Source: Tetracentron sinense
Lineage: Eukaryota > Streptophyta > Magnoliopsida > Trochodendrales > Trochodendraceae
Reading direction: 5' to 3'
Assembly: GCA_015143295.1 (NCBI GenBank)
Contig: CM026551.1
Coordinates: 50,394,034 to 50,458,033, forward strand
Length of the DNA: 64,000 nt
The position numbers were made by a program, and so were the translations under genes. Under the pieces are notes generated by a model. The model made no database searches and had not been told where the DNA came from. It saw nothing but the letters and a program-made list of their open reading frames with translations. Below are positions 33,707 to 46,039 of this stretch, piece after piece. Each line of letters opens with the position of its first letter. Position 1 is the first letter of the stretch.

Positions 33707-36700
33707 TGTAGAACCCCGGTACTCTATTCACTATTCTGGTGAATAGTGCCATAGGCACAAATTTTTGTAAAAAGGCCTAAAGCCTTTGGTTTTGATTAAT
33801 AAGATGATAATGTGAGTTTGAGCTCACCATCCTTGTTATGTCATGTGGTTAAAAGGTCTAAAGACCCAATGATGTATTTAAATGTATTAAGGAAAAATGG
33901 TAAAAGCATTCAAGTGCTAAAGGAGGAAAATAGGCCAAAACAGGAAAAAGTGGAGCCAACCGGTCGACCGCTCGGGGCACTGGTCGGCCCTTAGGCAACC
34001 GGTCGACCGGTCATGACCTCTGGTCGACCGCTGATCACACTAAACTCTATGGGAGTTTTTGACAGAGAGTGGGTTTTAGACCGGTCGACTAGTCATGCGG
34101 ATTTTGGCCTTCTCAGATCTTTTGAGATATTTTAAAGGTGTAAGGGTCTTTGGCTAACCCCTTTGGCTATAAATACAAGTCATTTCGTGGGTTTAAGGGT
34201 TTGCAACCCTTAGAACTATTTTGAGAGAAGAAAAAGACGAGAAAAGAGAGAGAAGAAAGAGGAAAAAAAGGGAAGAAAGAGAGAGGGTCTTGCTTGTGCT
34301 TGGGTATCGATCCAAGGTCCGTGTTTGCTTCCAAAGGTGTTTCTAAAGCGCTCGATTGTAGGAAAGCAATCCTAGAAAGGTAGATACTCTCTAATATATA
34401 CTCTTGTCATGATCCTATACTTAAACCTAAAGATGAAAAGCATTATATGGATGAAATTGAATATGAAATTCATGGGCTATGATGAAAAGTTTCAGATACA
34501 CTCTACTATGTGATTGTTATATTTTCTATTGAAAAACCATGATGAACTATATACCTTGAAATTAAAAGAAAGTAGGAAATCTTCCGAGTTTTCCTTGTAT
34601 TGATGCTATGTTTACAACAAATGATGAAAGTGATGTTTTGATGAAACCATGAGTTAGCCTATGTATATGCCATATGATAGGTTGAATGGAATTGAAGAGT
34701 ATATGTTAACATGAATCAGTATTTGATGATATGTGATAGTATTGAATGAAAGTAAAGAGCATGTGTCATGTGACGTGTCATTTGGTTATCATATTCACTC
34801 ACAATTTGTAAGACCTTGAAAATGGGATTCCCATTATTTTATATAATATATGTGAACGGTGTTTGTATACGATGTATTTTGTTAAAAATCGGAAAATTTG
34901 CGGGTTTGTCAGTATTTTACCGGAATTGCTTTTTACCCTTAGAACTCAGTATTTTTACTTGAGATTTTTACAACAGATGCTGGACTGGCCAAGGAACCGT
35001 CACCAGTAATTTCTTAATTTTCGTGTGTAGGATTATTTACTTATGAATTTAAGAGTAAAGAAAAGTAGAAAATGCCGTAAGTCAAAAGTCAAATGGACAC
35101 GTGGCCACACACATGTGTGCCATGTGTCCCACTAACCAACATTAACACTTGTCTTTCAAGAGACAAGTGTCTCACATGTGATAGAAATTATATAAGTGAA
35201 ACGAATACCTCATTTCTCTCATTTTAGAGAGAGTGAAGGTGCTCAAAAAATTCTGCTGAGAATTCTAGAGAGAGACTTTTCTAAAGAGAGAAAGTAGAGA
35301 GGAGTTTTTAGAGAGAGAAGGTTGCTCACTACTTCATTTATTTCTGGCGCTCCAAATTCATTTCCAGCATCATTTTCAACCTCAGAAGCTGCTGGAGAGA
35401 TTTTTTGAAATTCTAGAGAGAAAAAGGTGTTGTAGAGAGAAGGCAAATCCTAGAGAGAGAAAGCTTGAGGCTCACTACCCTGACTATTTCTAACGCTCTG
35501 AATTCAATTCCAGCATCGTTTTCATCCTCAGAGGCGTATTTCAGAGCTTAGAGGGTAAGATTTCCTCTTTCCTTTGCTCTATTTCAAGGTTCTTGAATGT
35601 ATTATCATGTTCTTGAGTGATTTTGGTGGATTTGGTGTGTGATTTTGTGAATTGTATGGAAATGGGTCTAAGACCCTGTTAAAATGGGGTAGAAATGAGG
35701 AATGTTGGGTGAAATGGTTGAAGGAAAAAAATAGAGGAGGAGCTTCAGACTGAGAAAACAGTCTGAATTTTTCACTATAGTAAAGCTAAATTCAGCTTTA
35801 TAAGATTTATTTAAGATGTTTAAATGATATTTAAGGTTAAGGGAGATCCAATGACACTATATGTATATTCCTAGGGGCGTTTTATCTCAAGGTTTGATTT
35901 ACGGGAGCGTGTTAATATTTGCTTCTTCACTTTGATTTTGAAAAGACGTAGTTAAAGCTTGATCGTATTGTAAGTACACTCTACTAGCTTACTTTGTAGA
36001 TAGAATTATGTATTGATATTCTGATTTTAAGACTATTATTAATTGTTATTGAAGCATGATGATTAACCATGAATAATTATTTTTGATATTACTTATTTAT
36101 AAAATTCCTCAAGCATGCACTATTGTTTATAATTCATGATTGATCATGCATGCATGTCATGATTTAAATTTCAGTTTAAAGAACGCATGCTTATACAAGT
36201 GTTAGCATGAATTTGAAAAGAAATGAAAATGATTTATGAAAGACATGTCTAAATCTATTTCCTTAAGCTTCAAGTTATCAAAACAATGATAATGCCAGAC
36301 ATAAGGCTGGTCAACAGAGTTGTGGACCTTGACATTATATCTATATATTATACTATAACGGTCAAGCATGACAGTTACCGAGTCAAGGCTCTAACTCTCA
36401 GCTTCAAGCATAAGGGATGCTAGTTTGCGACGGACTATGATGATACGGTGGCTAGGCATACCCCAATTTCAAGAGAACAAGAACAAGCAAGTTCAAGAAA
36501 GTACAGTACCAAGATTCACGTAAGACAAGAACAAGAACAATACAACATGTTTTATCAAACATAATACACAACAAGAACCATGAGTTACAAACATGTTTTA
36601 AATATTTCAGTTCATGCATGCATCATGATTATATTGTTTTGCATTCTCATGCACGATATGTCTTGTATATTATCCATTGTCTGCTATTAGTTTGTACTCG

Positions 36701-37913
36701 CGGTGTATTCCATACTCAATCGTACATTTTATGTCGGCAGATATTGACTTTGATATTTACAGTTCCAAGCCATGAGTTGAGGAAGATTATGGCAAAGAAG
36801 AGTAGTGTATGGACCTCAGATGGAGGCTAGAGAGTTTGATGTCTGGCGTTATGAATAGGGTCTAGTGATCAGGGGAAACTTTTGATGTAAAGATTATTTT
36901 GTGAGCAAGTATGTTTGCTCTTTACGTTAGGGGCATATATATAACTTTAGTATGTCTCAAAATACTTCTATCAGGTACACTTGTTTATCTCAGGATGAAT
37001 GGATATGGCAGGTCAAGTCATGATCCAAAGTACCCTAAACTTCTAGGAGGTATTTTGGGGCGTGACACAATTAGAGCACTACGCATTTGGTCCCAAATGA
37101 AGCTATGTGTGGGAAGAATGCAAATGGACTTCTACCACTCTAGGTAGAGCATTTGGCATTTGTTCCAGGTAAACTATGTGCAAAGATATCTACGAGGAGG
37201 TGGATGAAGCTGCTAATGGACTTCTATCACTCTAGGTAGAGCTAGGCATGCTCCATATGTATGTGAATGCTAATGGATTTCTACCACTCTAGGTAGAGCA
37301 TTGGTCAAAGTCATGTGTACACTCCCATAAAGCCAAGTATAAAGCAAGTGAAATGTTCCATATGTAAAGTAAAAGAGACAAAGGAAAAGAAAAGAATAAT
37401 ATGATTTTGAAAGATAAGTGTATGTGTTTTATCATATCGCACATGTGTATTTGTAAAGAGGTTTTCTTATGTGTTTCAGTGCATGTGTATCATATGAATT
37501 GCCTAAGTGAGAGCATGTGATATTATGATATATTATCTAGTGGTTTGTATACACTAAGTATTCGATGAGGTGCATGCTCCTGAGCCTTGGGTCGAGGAGG
37601 AGTATTATGAGCCAGAGCCTACCATGGATCACCCTCATGAGGATAGAGCACTAGATAGGTGGCCCTATTCTGATTACTGGTGAGCATGGTGAGAGAGAGA
37701 ATGCATGTATTTTGATAAGCGGGGAATGTCTGTTTTATACTTTTATGTTGATACATTTTGTTGGTTCAAACAAGGATATATGTACAAATAATGTTTTAGA
37801 AATTTCAGTTCCGCAATTTGATGCCTTGTGTGTTTTATGCAGGTTGGTATGATATGATTTAGGTCATATGCTAACAGTCTCCTATCTTCTAGGGGGTATT
37901 TTGGGTCGCAACA
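33707..37913 (+). mobile_element. Outer solo LTR with 5-bp TSD, interrupted by a second solo LTR
   Basis: Starts TGTAGAACCCC and ends GGGTCGCAACA, with TAAAC on both sides (33702-33706 and 37914-37918). The flanks are array sequence that joins correctly when the insert is taken out. Without the nested element it is about 1.94 kb. A TATA box (GGCTATAAATAC at about 34164) lies in the left part. Two further points are described separately: GGTCGACC palindromes (33958-34090) and a thrice-repeated CTAATGGACTTCTACCACTC motif (37120-37300). The ends resemble LTRs of chromovirus-type Gypsy elements, but no coding sequence is present to confirm this. Confidence 0.82.
34807..37067 (+). mobile_element. 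Inner solo LTR with 5-bp TSD, nested in the outer one
   Basis: Starts TGTAAGACCTTG and ends TTTTGGGGCGTGACA, flanked by CAATT (34802-34806 and 37068-37072). Length 2261 bp. A TATA-like ATTATATAAGTG lies at about 35188. The transcribed part holds two imperfect copies of a TTTCTGGCGCTC...TCCAGCATC block (about 35340 and 35488). No internal coding. End sequences resemble the outer LTR (both have TTCTAGG(A/G)GGTATTTTGGG), so the two belong to related families and the inner one arrived later. Confidence 0.85.
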
Positions 37914-40900
37914 TAAACATAAGATAAATGATTTAAAAAAAAGTATAGCATAGTGAAACTAAGGGGATTGCTAGCCATATACGCCCCACAAACTCGGTAC
38001 AAGGACAAACACTTTGGGGTTGGGCCTACACCCCAATGTTTGTCGTACTAGAAACAGTGGGATGTGTACGGGCCCACGAGTCTACACGCAACAAATCATA
38101 AAATTAATATCTTGATTCTAAAGTAAGACAACTTTATTTTTAGATTATCAATTGTATTACGATACAATTAACGAACATAAAATAGCACTGGAATATTATG
38201 ATTACGATAAACTTACCGAGTATGAAAATGAGAGCGAAACGTAGGAGCAACATGCAACATAGGGTTAATGGCCCATCAGCAGAATTGGCGATTCTAGACC
38301 GTTCCATATAGCTCACATGGTGTAGCTCAAAATAAGGGAATACATACCAAAAAAAATTCAAAATCAGTTTCTTAAATGGAAAATTTTAGAGAAATAAGGA
38401 CTATAAAACTTAAAAGTACAAGAAGAGGACTGCATTTAGATTGAGTCACTAAAAGAGAATTTCCCTTAAAAAAAATCTACTCACCATTGATTTACTCCCT
38501 AAGCAAAATACTCTCTAGATAAATGATAAAAAAAAAGTATGTCATAATAAAACTAAGGGGATTGGTAGCTATATACACCGCCACAGTCTCGGCACAAGGA
38601 CAAACACTTTGGGGTGGGGCCCACACCCTAATGTTTTTTCCTACTAGAAACAATGGGACGTGTACGGCCCCAGGAGTCTACAAACAACAAAATCCTAAAA
38701 TTAATATTTTTAATCTAGAATAAGACTAAATTTTAAAATTTTTGATTATCAACTGTATTGCAATACAATTAACTAACATAAAATAACACTGTAATATTAT
38801 AATTACGATAAACTTACCAAGATCGAAGTAGAGAGGAACGTGCAACCTAAGGTAATAGGCCCATAAGAAGAAGTGGCAAGTCTCGACTGTTCATATAGTT
38901 CACATAGTGTAGTTGTAAATGAAGGAGAAAAAAAAATCAAAATCAGTTTCTTACATAGAAAATTTTGAAGAAAGAAGGTATATAAAAATATAAGACTTAA
39001 AAGTACAAGAACTAAAAACAGAATTGTATTCAGATTGAGTCATTAGAAGGGAATTTCCCTTAAGCAAGACATCTACTTACCATTGATTTACTCACTAAGA
39101 TAAAAATCACCTTGATGAACCATTTGCAGAAGTCGCAGTTCGTGCCCGTTCCAAGTAGCTCACACGGTGTAGTTGTATAATGAAAGACTGCATGAAAAGT
39201 AATTCAAAAAATTAGTTTCTTAAATTGAAAATTTTGAAGAAATAAATAATAAAAAAATTGACTTAAAACAACAAGAATTAAGACGATGTAGTATTCAAAT
39301 TGAGTCACTAGAATGGAATTTCCCGTAAAAAGAACATCTACCCACCATTGTTTAACTCGCTACACTAAATACTAACACTAGATAAAATGATTAAAAAAAA
39401 TATATAGCATAATAAAACTAAGGGGATTGCTAACCATATACATCCCCACATTCTCAGCACAAGGACAAAAACTTGGGGTGGGGCCCACACCCCAATGTTT
39501 GTCGTACCGGAAACAATGGGATGTGTACGGCCCCACAAGTCAACAAGCAACAAAATCCTGAAGTTAAAATCTTTATTCTAAAGTAAGACTAAATTTTATA
39601 TTTTTAGATTATCAATTGTATTACGATACCATTAACATAAAATAGCACTGCAATATTATAATTACGATAAACTTACCGGGTATGAAATCGAGAGCAAAAG
39701 GTAGTAAACGATAGCAACACAGACGAAAGTTAAATGGCAGCCGAGAGCAATGTGCAGCTTAGGGTTAATAGCCCATCAGCAGAATTGGCGATTCTAGAAA
39801 GTTCCATATTTCTCACATGGTAGTTCTAAATGAAGGAATATATAAAAAAAATTCAAAATCAATTTCTTACATAGAAAATTTTGAAGAAATAGGGAATATA
39901 ATATTTAAAAGTACAAGAACTAAGAAGATCACTGTATTTAGATCAAGTCACTAAAATGGACTTTCCCTTACAAGAACTGTACTCACCGTTGATTTACTCT
40001 CATGCAAAATACTAACACTAGAAAAATGATAAAAAAAAAAGAAGTATTTCATAATAAAACTAAAGGGATTGCTAGCCATATACACCCCCACAATCTTAGT
40101 ACAAGGACAAACACTTTGAGATAGGGCCCACACCCTACTATTTGTCGTACTATAAATAGTGGGATGAGTACGGTCCCATGAGTCTATAAGTAACAAAATC
40201 CAAAAATTAATATTTTTAATCTAGAATAAGACTGAACTTTAAATTTTTAGATTATCAACTATATTGCAATACAATTAACTAACATAAAATAGTACTGCAA
40301 TATTCTTATTACGAAAAACTTACCAAGATTGAAACAGAGAGCAATGTGCAACCTAAGGTGATATGCCCATAAGCAGAAGTGGCGAGTCTCAACCGTTCCA
40401 TATAGTTCACATAGTGTATTTGTAAATGGAGGAGTACATAAAAACAAATCCAAAATCAGTTTCTTTCATAGAAAATTTTGAAGAAAGAAGGAATATAAAA
40501 ATAAGACTTAAAAGTACAACTAAAAAGAGAATCGTATTCAGATTGAGACACTAGAAAGGAATTTCCCTTGGGCAAGACATCTACTCACCATTGATTTACT
40601 CACTAAGCTAGATACTCACCTTGATGGACTAACCATTTGCAGAAGTCGTGGTTCCCGCCCCATTCCAAATAGCTCACACGGTGTAGTTGTATAATGAAGG
40701 AGTACATTAAAAATAATTCAAAAATTAGTTTCTTAAATAGAAAATTTTGAAGAAAGAAAAAATAAACAAATTAGATTTAAAACAACAACTAAGACGATAT
40801 ATTATTCAAATTGAGTCAATAGAATAGAATTTCCCGTAAAAAGAACATCTACTCACCACTGTTTAACTCTCTACGCTAAATACTAATACTAGATAAATGA

Positions 40901-42150
40901 TAAAAAAAAGTATAGCATAATAAAACTAAGGGGATTGCTAGCATATACGCCGCCACAATCTCAGCACAAGAAAAAAACTTTGGGGTGGGGCCCACACCCC
41001 AATGTTTGTCGTATTGGAAACAGTGGGATGTCTACGGCCCCACGAGTCTACAAGCAACAAAATCCTAAATTACTATTTTGATTCCTTAAGTAAAACTAAA
41101 CTTTAAAATTTTAGATTATCAATTGTATTACCATACAATTAACTAACATAAAAGAGCACAACGATACTATAATTACGATAAACTTACCGGGAACGAAACC
41201 AAGAGTGAAAGGCAATCATTGAAGGCAATACAGGCGAAAGTTGAAGGGTAGTTGAGAGCAATATGTAGCCTAGGGTTAATAGCCCATCAGCAGACTTGCG
41301 TTTCCAGCCCGTTTCATATAGTGGTGTAATTCTAAATGAAGGAAGACATATAAGAAAAATTCAAAATTAGTTTCTTACATAGAAAATTTTGAAGAAATAA
41401 GGAATGTAAAAATATACGACTTAAAAGTACAAGAAGTAAGAATAGGACTGCATTCAAATCGAGTCATAGGTCACTAGAAGGGAATTTCCGTTAAGCAAGA
41501 AATCTAATCACCATTGATTTACTCCCTAAGCAAATACTAACACTAGATAAATGATTACAAAAAAGTATGTCACAATAAAATTAAGGGGATTGCTCGCCAT
41601 ATATACACACCCCCACAATTTCGGCACAAGGACAAAAACTTTGGGATGGGGCCCACACCCCAATGATTGTCGTACTAGAAACAGTGGGACGTGTATGGCC
41701 CCACGAGTCTACAAGCACAAAATCCTAAAATTATTATTTTTATTCTAAAGTAAGACTAAATTTTAAAATTTTAAATTATCAACTACATTACGATACGATT
41801 AACTAACATAAAATAGCATTGCAATATTTTAATTAAGATAAACTTATCGAGATTGAAGCAGAGAGGGAAACGCCATCATCGATAGTAGCACAGACGGAAG
41901 TTAAGAGCAATCGAGAGCAACGTGCAGCCTAGGGTAATAAGCCCATAAGCAGAAGTGGCGAGTCTCGACCATTCCATATAGTTCATATGGTTTAGTTGTA
42001 AATGAAAGAGTACTAAATAATAGTTCCAAAATCAGTTTCTCACATAGAAAATTTTGAAGAAAGAAAGAATATTAAATTATGACTTAAAAGTACAAGAACT
42101 AAGAAGAGGACTATCTTCAGATCGAGTCACTAGAAGGTAATTTCCCTTAA

Positions 42151-42414
42151 GCAAGACATCTACTCACCAATGATTTACTCACTTGGCTAAATACTAACAC
42201 TAGAAATATGATTAAAAAAACGTATTTAACAATAAAATTAAGGGAAAGGCTAGTCATATACGCCCCCAGTTCCAAATAGCTCGCAAGACATCTACTCACC
42301 AATGATTTACTCACTTGGCTAAATACTAACACTAGAAATATGATTAAAAAAACGTATTTAACAATAAAATTAAGGGAAAGGCTAGTCATATACGCCCCCA
42401 GTTCCAAATAGCTC
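42151..42414. repeat. Identical 132-bp tandem duplication inside the array
   Basis: GCAAGACATCTACTCACCAA begins at 42151 and again at 42283. The two 132-bp copies appear identical base for base and each ends ...CCAAATAGCTC. Other array units differ by many percent, so this duplication is very recent. Confidence 0.9.
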
Positions 42415-42840
42415 GCACGGTGTACTTGTATAATAAAGGAGTACATGAAAAAATAATCAAAAAAACCAGTTTCTTAAATTTTTAGATCATCAACTGTATT
42501 ACGATACGATTAACTTACATAAAACAACATTGCAATATTCTAACTATGATAAACTTATAGAGAGCGAAAGGCAGTCATCGATAGCAGCACAGACGAAAGT
42601 TGAAGGGCAACTAAGAGAAACATGCGACCTAAGGTTAATGGCCCATCAGCCGAAGTGATGATTCCAGACCGTTCCATATAGCTCACGTGGTGTAGTTCTA
42701 AATGAACAAACACATATTAAAAAAAATTCATAATCAGTTTCTTCCATAGAAATTTTGAAGAAAGGAATATAAAAATATAATACTTAAAAGTACGAGTACT
42801 AAGAAGAGGATTGTATTCAGATCGAGTCACTAGATGGAAT

Positions 42841-44137
42841 TCACAAATTCAGAAGATGCGAGGGAGAGGGAGCATGGGGAAGAAATTGTGTCCATTTGTG
42901 GCGTGCTTTCCTTTTAAGAAATTCAAACCTTCCGTATGAAGAAGAAACTGCCTTCAATTTGAGGTGGAATAGAAGATTAGTAATAGATCCACCAATAAAT
43001 TCTCTGTATTGATAGTAGAATCTTTCTAGCTTTCTACTAAAAGAGAGTTCTTATCAATAAAAATAACTAAAATAGAGAGAAAACTATAAATAACTAATTT
43101 TTGTATATATATATATTTCGTCTTTGGTTTTCAATTATATTTTGTACAACAAAAGGATTGGGTATATTTTTAAAGGTAGTGTGCTTCTCTGCTCTGCAAC
43201 TGGAAGTATCTATTTATCTCGATCAAATCGTTTTTTGATTGTTCATGAAAGAAGTCAAAATTTTGATTTTCTTCTTCTGGGTTTTGGGTTTTTATTTGGG
43301 TTTGCTTTGAAGAGAAAGGATATTTAGGAGGACAGCTTGTTGTTCAGTTCAGACGCCTCCTCCAGCATGGCCAAGAAACGCTGTTCCAGAGCGACGCAAG
43401 GCTTGGGATGGGCCGAAACCTATCTCCATTGTTGGATCTACTGGTTCAATTGGAACTCAGGTTTATCTCCAATGACAGTCAAAAAAATAAACTCAACTTC
43501 CCTGTTTTGTAAGTAGCACAGTGATAGAACATTTCCCTAAATAATTGTTTTTTTGCTTAAATCTAGACATTTTGTGATCTTTATAGAAGCTATTTGTTCT
43601 CATCTTCTTTATTGTGAACTGGGGATGACCCTTTACCTGCATATCTTTCTCTGGCGCCTCCTATTTGCTCCTTCCCACAGTTGAGAAGATAAATGTTTTC
43701 GGTTTTTACAAACAAATGTCAGCTATTTGTTTTCTCAGGCCGTCCATCGTTTCTTGGTATCAAAATTGGTGTTTTACAGACTTTGGACATTGGTGTTTCA
43801 CTGTATGCATTGCATAACAATGTGTAATATATATTTGCTTCTCTATTTTTTATTTATTTCTTTATTATTACAATATAATAAAAATATTATTATAATAATA
43901 TGACAAATGAGTCATGATACTATTAAGAATACTATTGATATATAAGTATTAGATTCTTTGCACTATAAATTATGTATTATAATATATACTATATATATAT
44001 ACATACACATATATAATTAGTAATGGTAAAGTATTTAGATAATAAGCAATATATATATATATATATATAGATAAATATATCAGGTCGGGCCGGGCTCGGG
44101 CTTTAAGTACTTTTAAGTCATATAGATCCATTGACAG
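42841..44137. other. Non-array insertion block carrying a DXR gene fragment
   Basis: Array sequence stops at AGTCACTAGATGGAATT and resumes at AGTCAATAGAATGGAATT, so the block is flanked by about 18 bp of the same unit segment. The left two thirds hold a piece of the DXR gene with introns. The right third is AT-rich with TA runs (44050-44069) and ends GGGCCGGGCTCGGGC...CCATTGACAGCCCTAG, a hAT-like terminus read inverted. A mobile element that captured host DNA is one reading; a repair-mediated patch is another. Confidence 0.6.
43345..43791 (+). pseudogene. DXR: Fragment of 1-deoxy-D-xylulose 5-phosphate reductoisomerase gene (two exon pieces, one intron)
   Basis: An exon piece at 43345-43460 encodes [20 protein letters not shown] followed by [17 protein letters not shown], the N-terminal NADPH-binding start of plant DXR just after the transit peptide. 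It begins at an acceptor-like TTGTTGTTCAG and ends at CAG|GTTTAT. A 319-bp intron follows, with acceptor GTTTTACAG at about 43779. The next codons, ACT TTG GAC ATT (TLDI), are exactly what follows GTQ in DXR. After those four codons the match stops abruptly at 43791. DXR commits DXP to the plastid MEP isoprenoid pathway; this fragment lacks nearly all of the enzyme and cannot work. Retained introns show a DNA-level capture, not a retrocopy. Confidence 0.85.
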
Positions 44138-46039
44138 CCCTAGTCAATAGAATGGAATTTCCCTTAAGAAGAAAATCGACTCACCATTGTTTAACTCGCT
44201 ACACTAAAAACTAACACTAGATAAATGATAAAAAAAAAAAGTATAGCATAATAAATCTAAGGGATTGCTAACCATTTACGCCCCCACAATCTCGGCACAA
44301 AGACAAATACTTTGGGGTTGGGCCCAACACCACAGTGATTGTCCTACTAGAAGCAGTGGGACGTGTATGGCCCCACAAGCCTACAAGCAACAAAATCCTA
44401 AAATTACTATTTTGATTCCTAAAGTAAGACTAAACTTTTAAATTTTAGATTATCAACAGTGTTACGATACAATTAACTAACATAAAAGAGCACAATAATA
44501 TTACAATTACGATAAACTTACTGGGTACGAAATTGAGAGTGAAAGGCATTCATCGAAGGCAGAACATGCGAAAGTTGAAGGGAAGCCGAGGGTTAATAGG
44601 GTTAATAGCTCATCAACAGACGTGGCGATTCCAGACCGTTCCATATAGCTCACATGGTGTAGTTGCAAATGAAGGAGTACATAAACAAAAGTTCCAAAAT
44701 TAGTTTCTTACATAGAAAATTTTGAAGAAAGAAAGAATATAAAATTATATTACTTAAAAGTACAAGAACTAAGAAGAGGACTGTACTCAGATTGAGTCAC
44801 TAGAAGGGAATTTCCATTAAGCAAGACATCTACTCACCATAACACTAGATAAATGATAAAAAGAACATATTCCACAATAAAATTAAGGGAATGACTAGCC
44901 ATATACGCCCCTCTATTACGATAAGATTAACTAACAAAAATAACATTTCAGTATTCTAATTACATTAAATTTACCGGGAGTGAAACCAAGAGCAAAAACG
45001 TAGTCATCAACAACTGCAAAGATGATAGTTGAAGGGCAGCCGAGAGCAACGTGCAATTTAGGTTTGATGGACCATTTGCAGAAGTTGTGGTTCCCACCCA
45101 GTTCCAAATAGTTCACACAGTGTATTTGTACAATGGAGCACATGAAGAAAAAAATCAAAAAATTAGTTTCTTACGATACAATTAACAAACATAAAACAAC
45201 ACTGCAATATTCTAACTACGATAAACTTAAAGAGAGCAAAAGCAGTCATCGACAGCAGCACAGACGAAAGTTGAAGGGCAGCCGAGAGCAACGTGCAGCC
45301 TAGGGTTAATGGCCCATCAGCATAAGTGGGGATTCCAGACCATACCATATAGATCGTCATAAAACTTTGGGGATTGCTAACCATACACCCCCCCCCCCAC
45401 AATCTTAGCACAAGGACAAACACTTTGGGGTGGGGCCCACACCCTAATGTTTGTCATACTAGAAACAGTGGGACGTGTCCGTTCCCATGAGTCTACAAGT
45501 AATAAAATCCAAAAATTAAAATTTTTAATCTAGAGTAAGACTAAACTTTAAATTTTTAGATTACCAACTGTATTGCAATACAATTAACTAACATAAAACA
45601 ACACTGCAATATTCTAATTACGATAAACTTACCATGTTTGAAGCAGAGAGTGATGTGCAACCTAAGGTAATTGGCCCATAAGCAGAAGTGGTGAGTCTCG
45701 ACTGTTCCATATAGTTAACATAGTGTACTTGTAAATGAAGGAGTACATTAAAAAAATCCAAAATCAATTTCTTACATAGAAAATTTTGAAGAAAGAGGAA
45801 GAAAAAAATATAAGACTTAAAAGTACAAGAACTAAGAAGAGAATTCAGATAGAGTTACTAGAAGGGAATTTTCCTTATGTAACACATCGACTCACCATTG
45901 ATTACTCACTAAGCTAAACACTCACCTTGATGGACCATTTGCAGAAGTCGCGGTTCCCGCCCTGTTCCAAATAGCCCTTTTGCAGAAGTCTACAGGCATG
46001 CCCTCTTCCATATAGCTCGCATGGTGTATTGTATAATAA

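Noticed and set aside
20354-40196. Recurrent minus-strand frames starting MLLVDSWGRT...APPQSVCPC as a tandem gene family
   Set aside because: They recur because the array unit recurs. Frames vary in length and reading, substitutions do not favour synonymous sites by eye, and other frames in the same region are equally open. Treated as repeat shadow.
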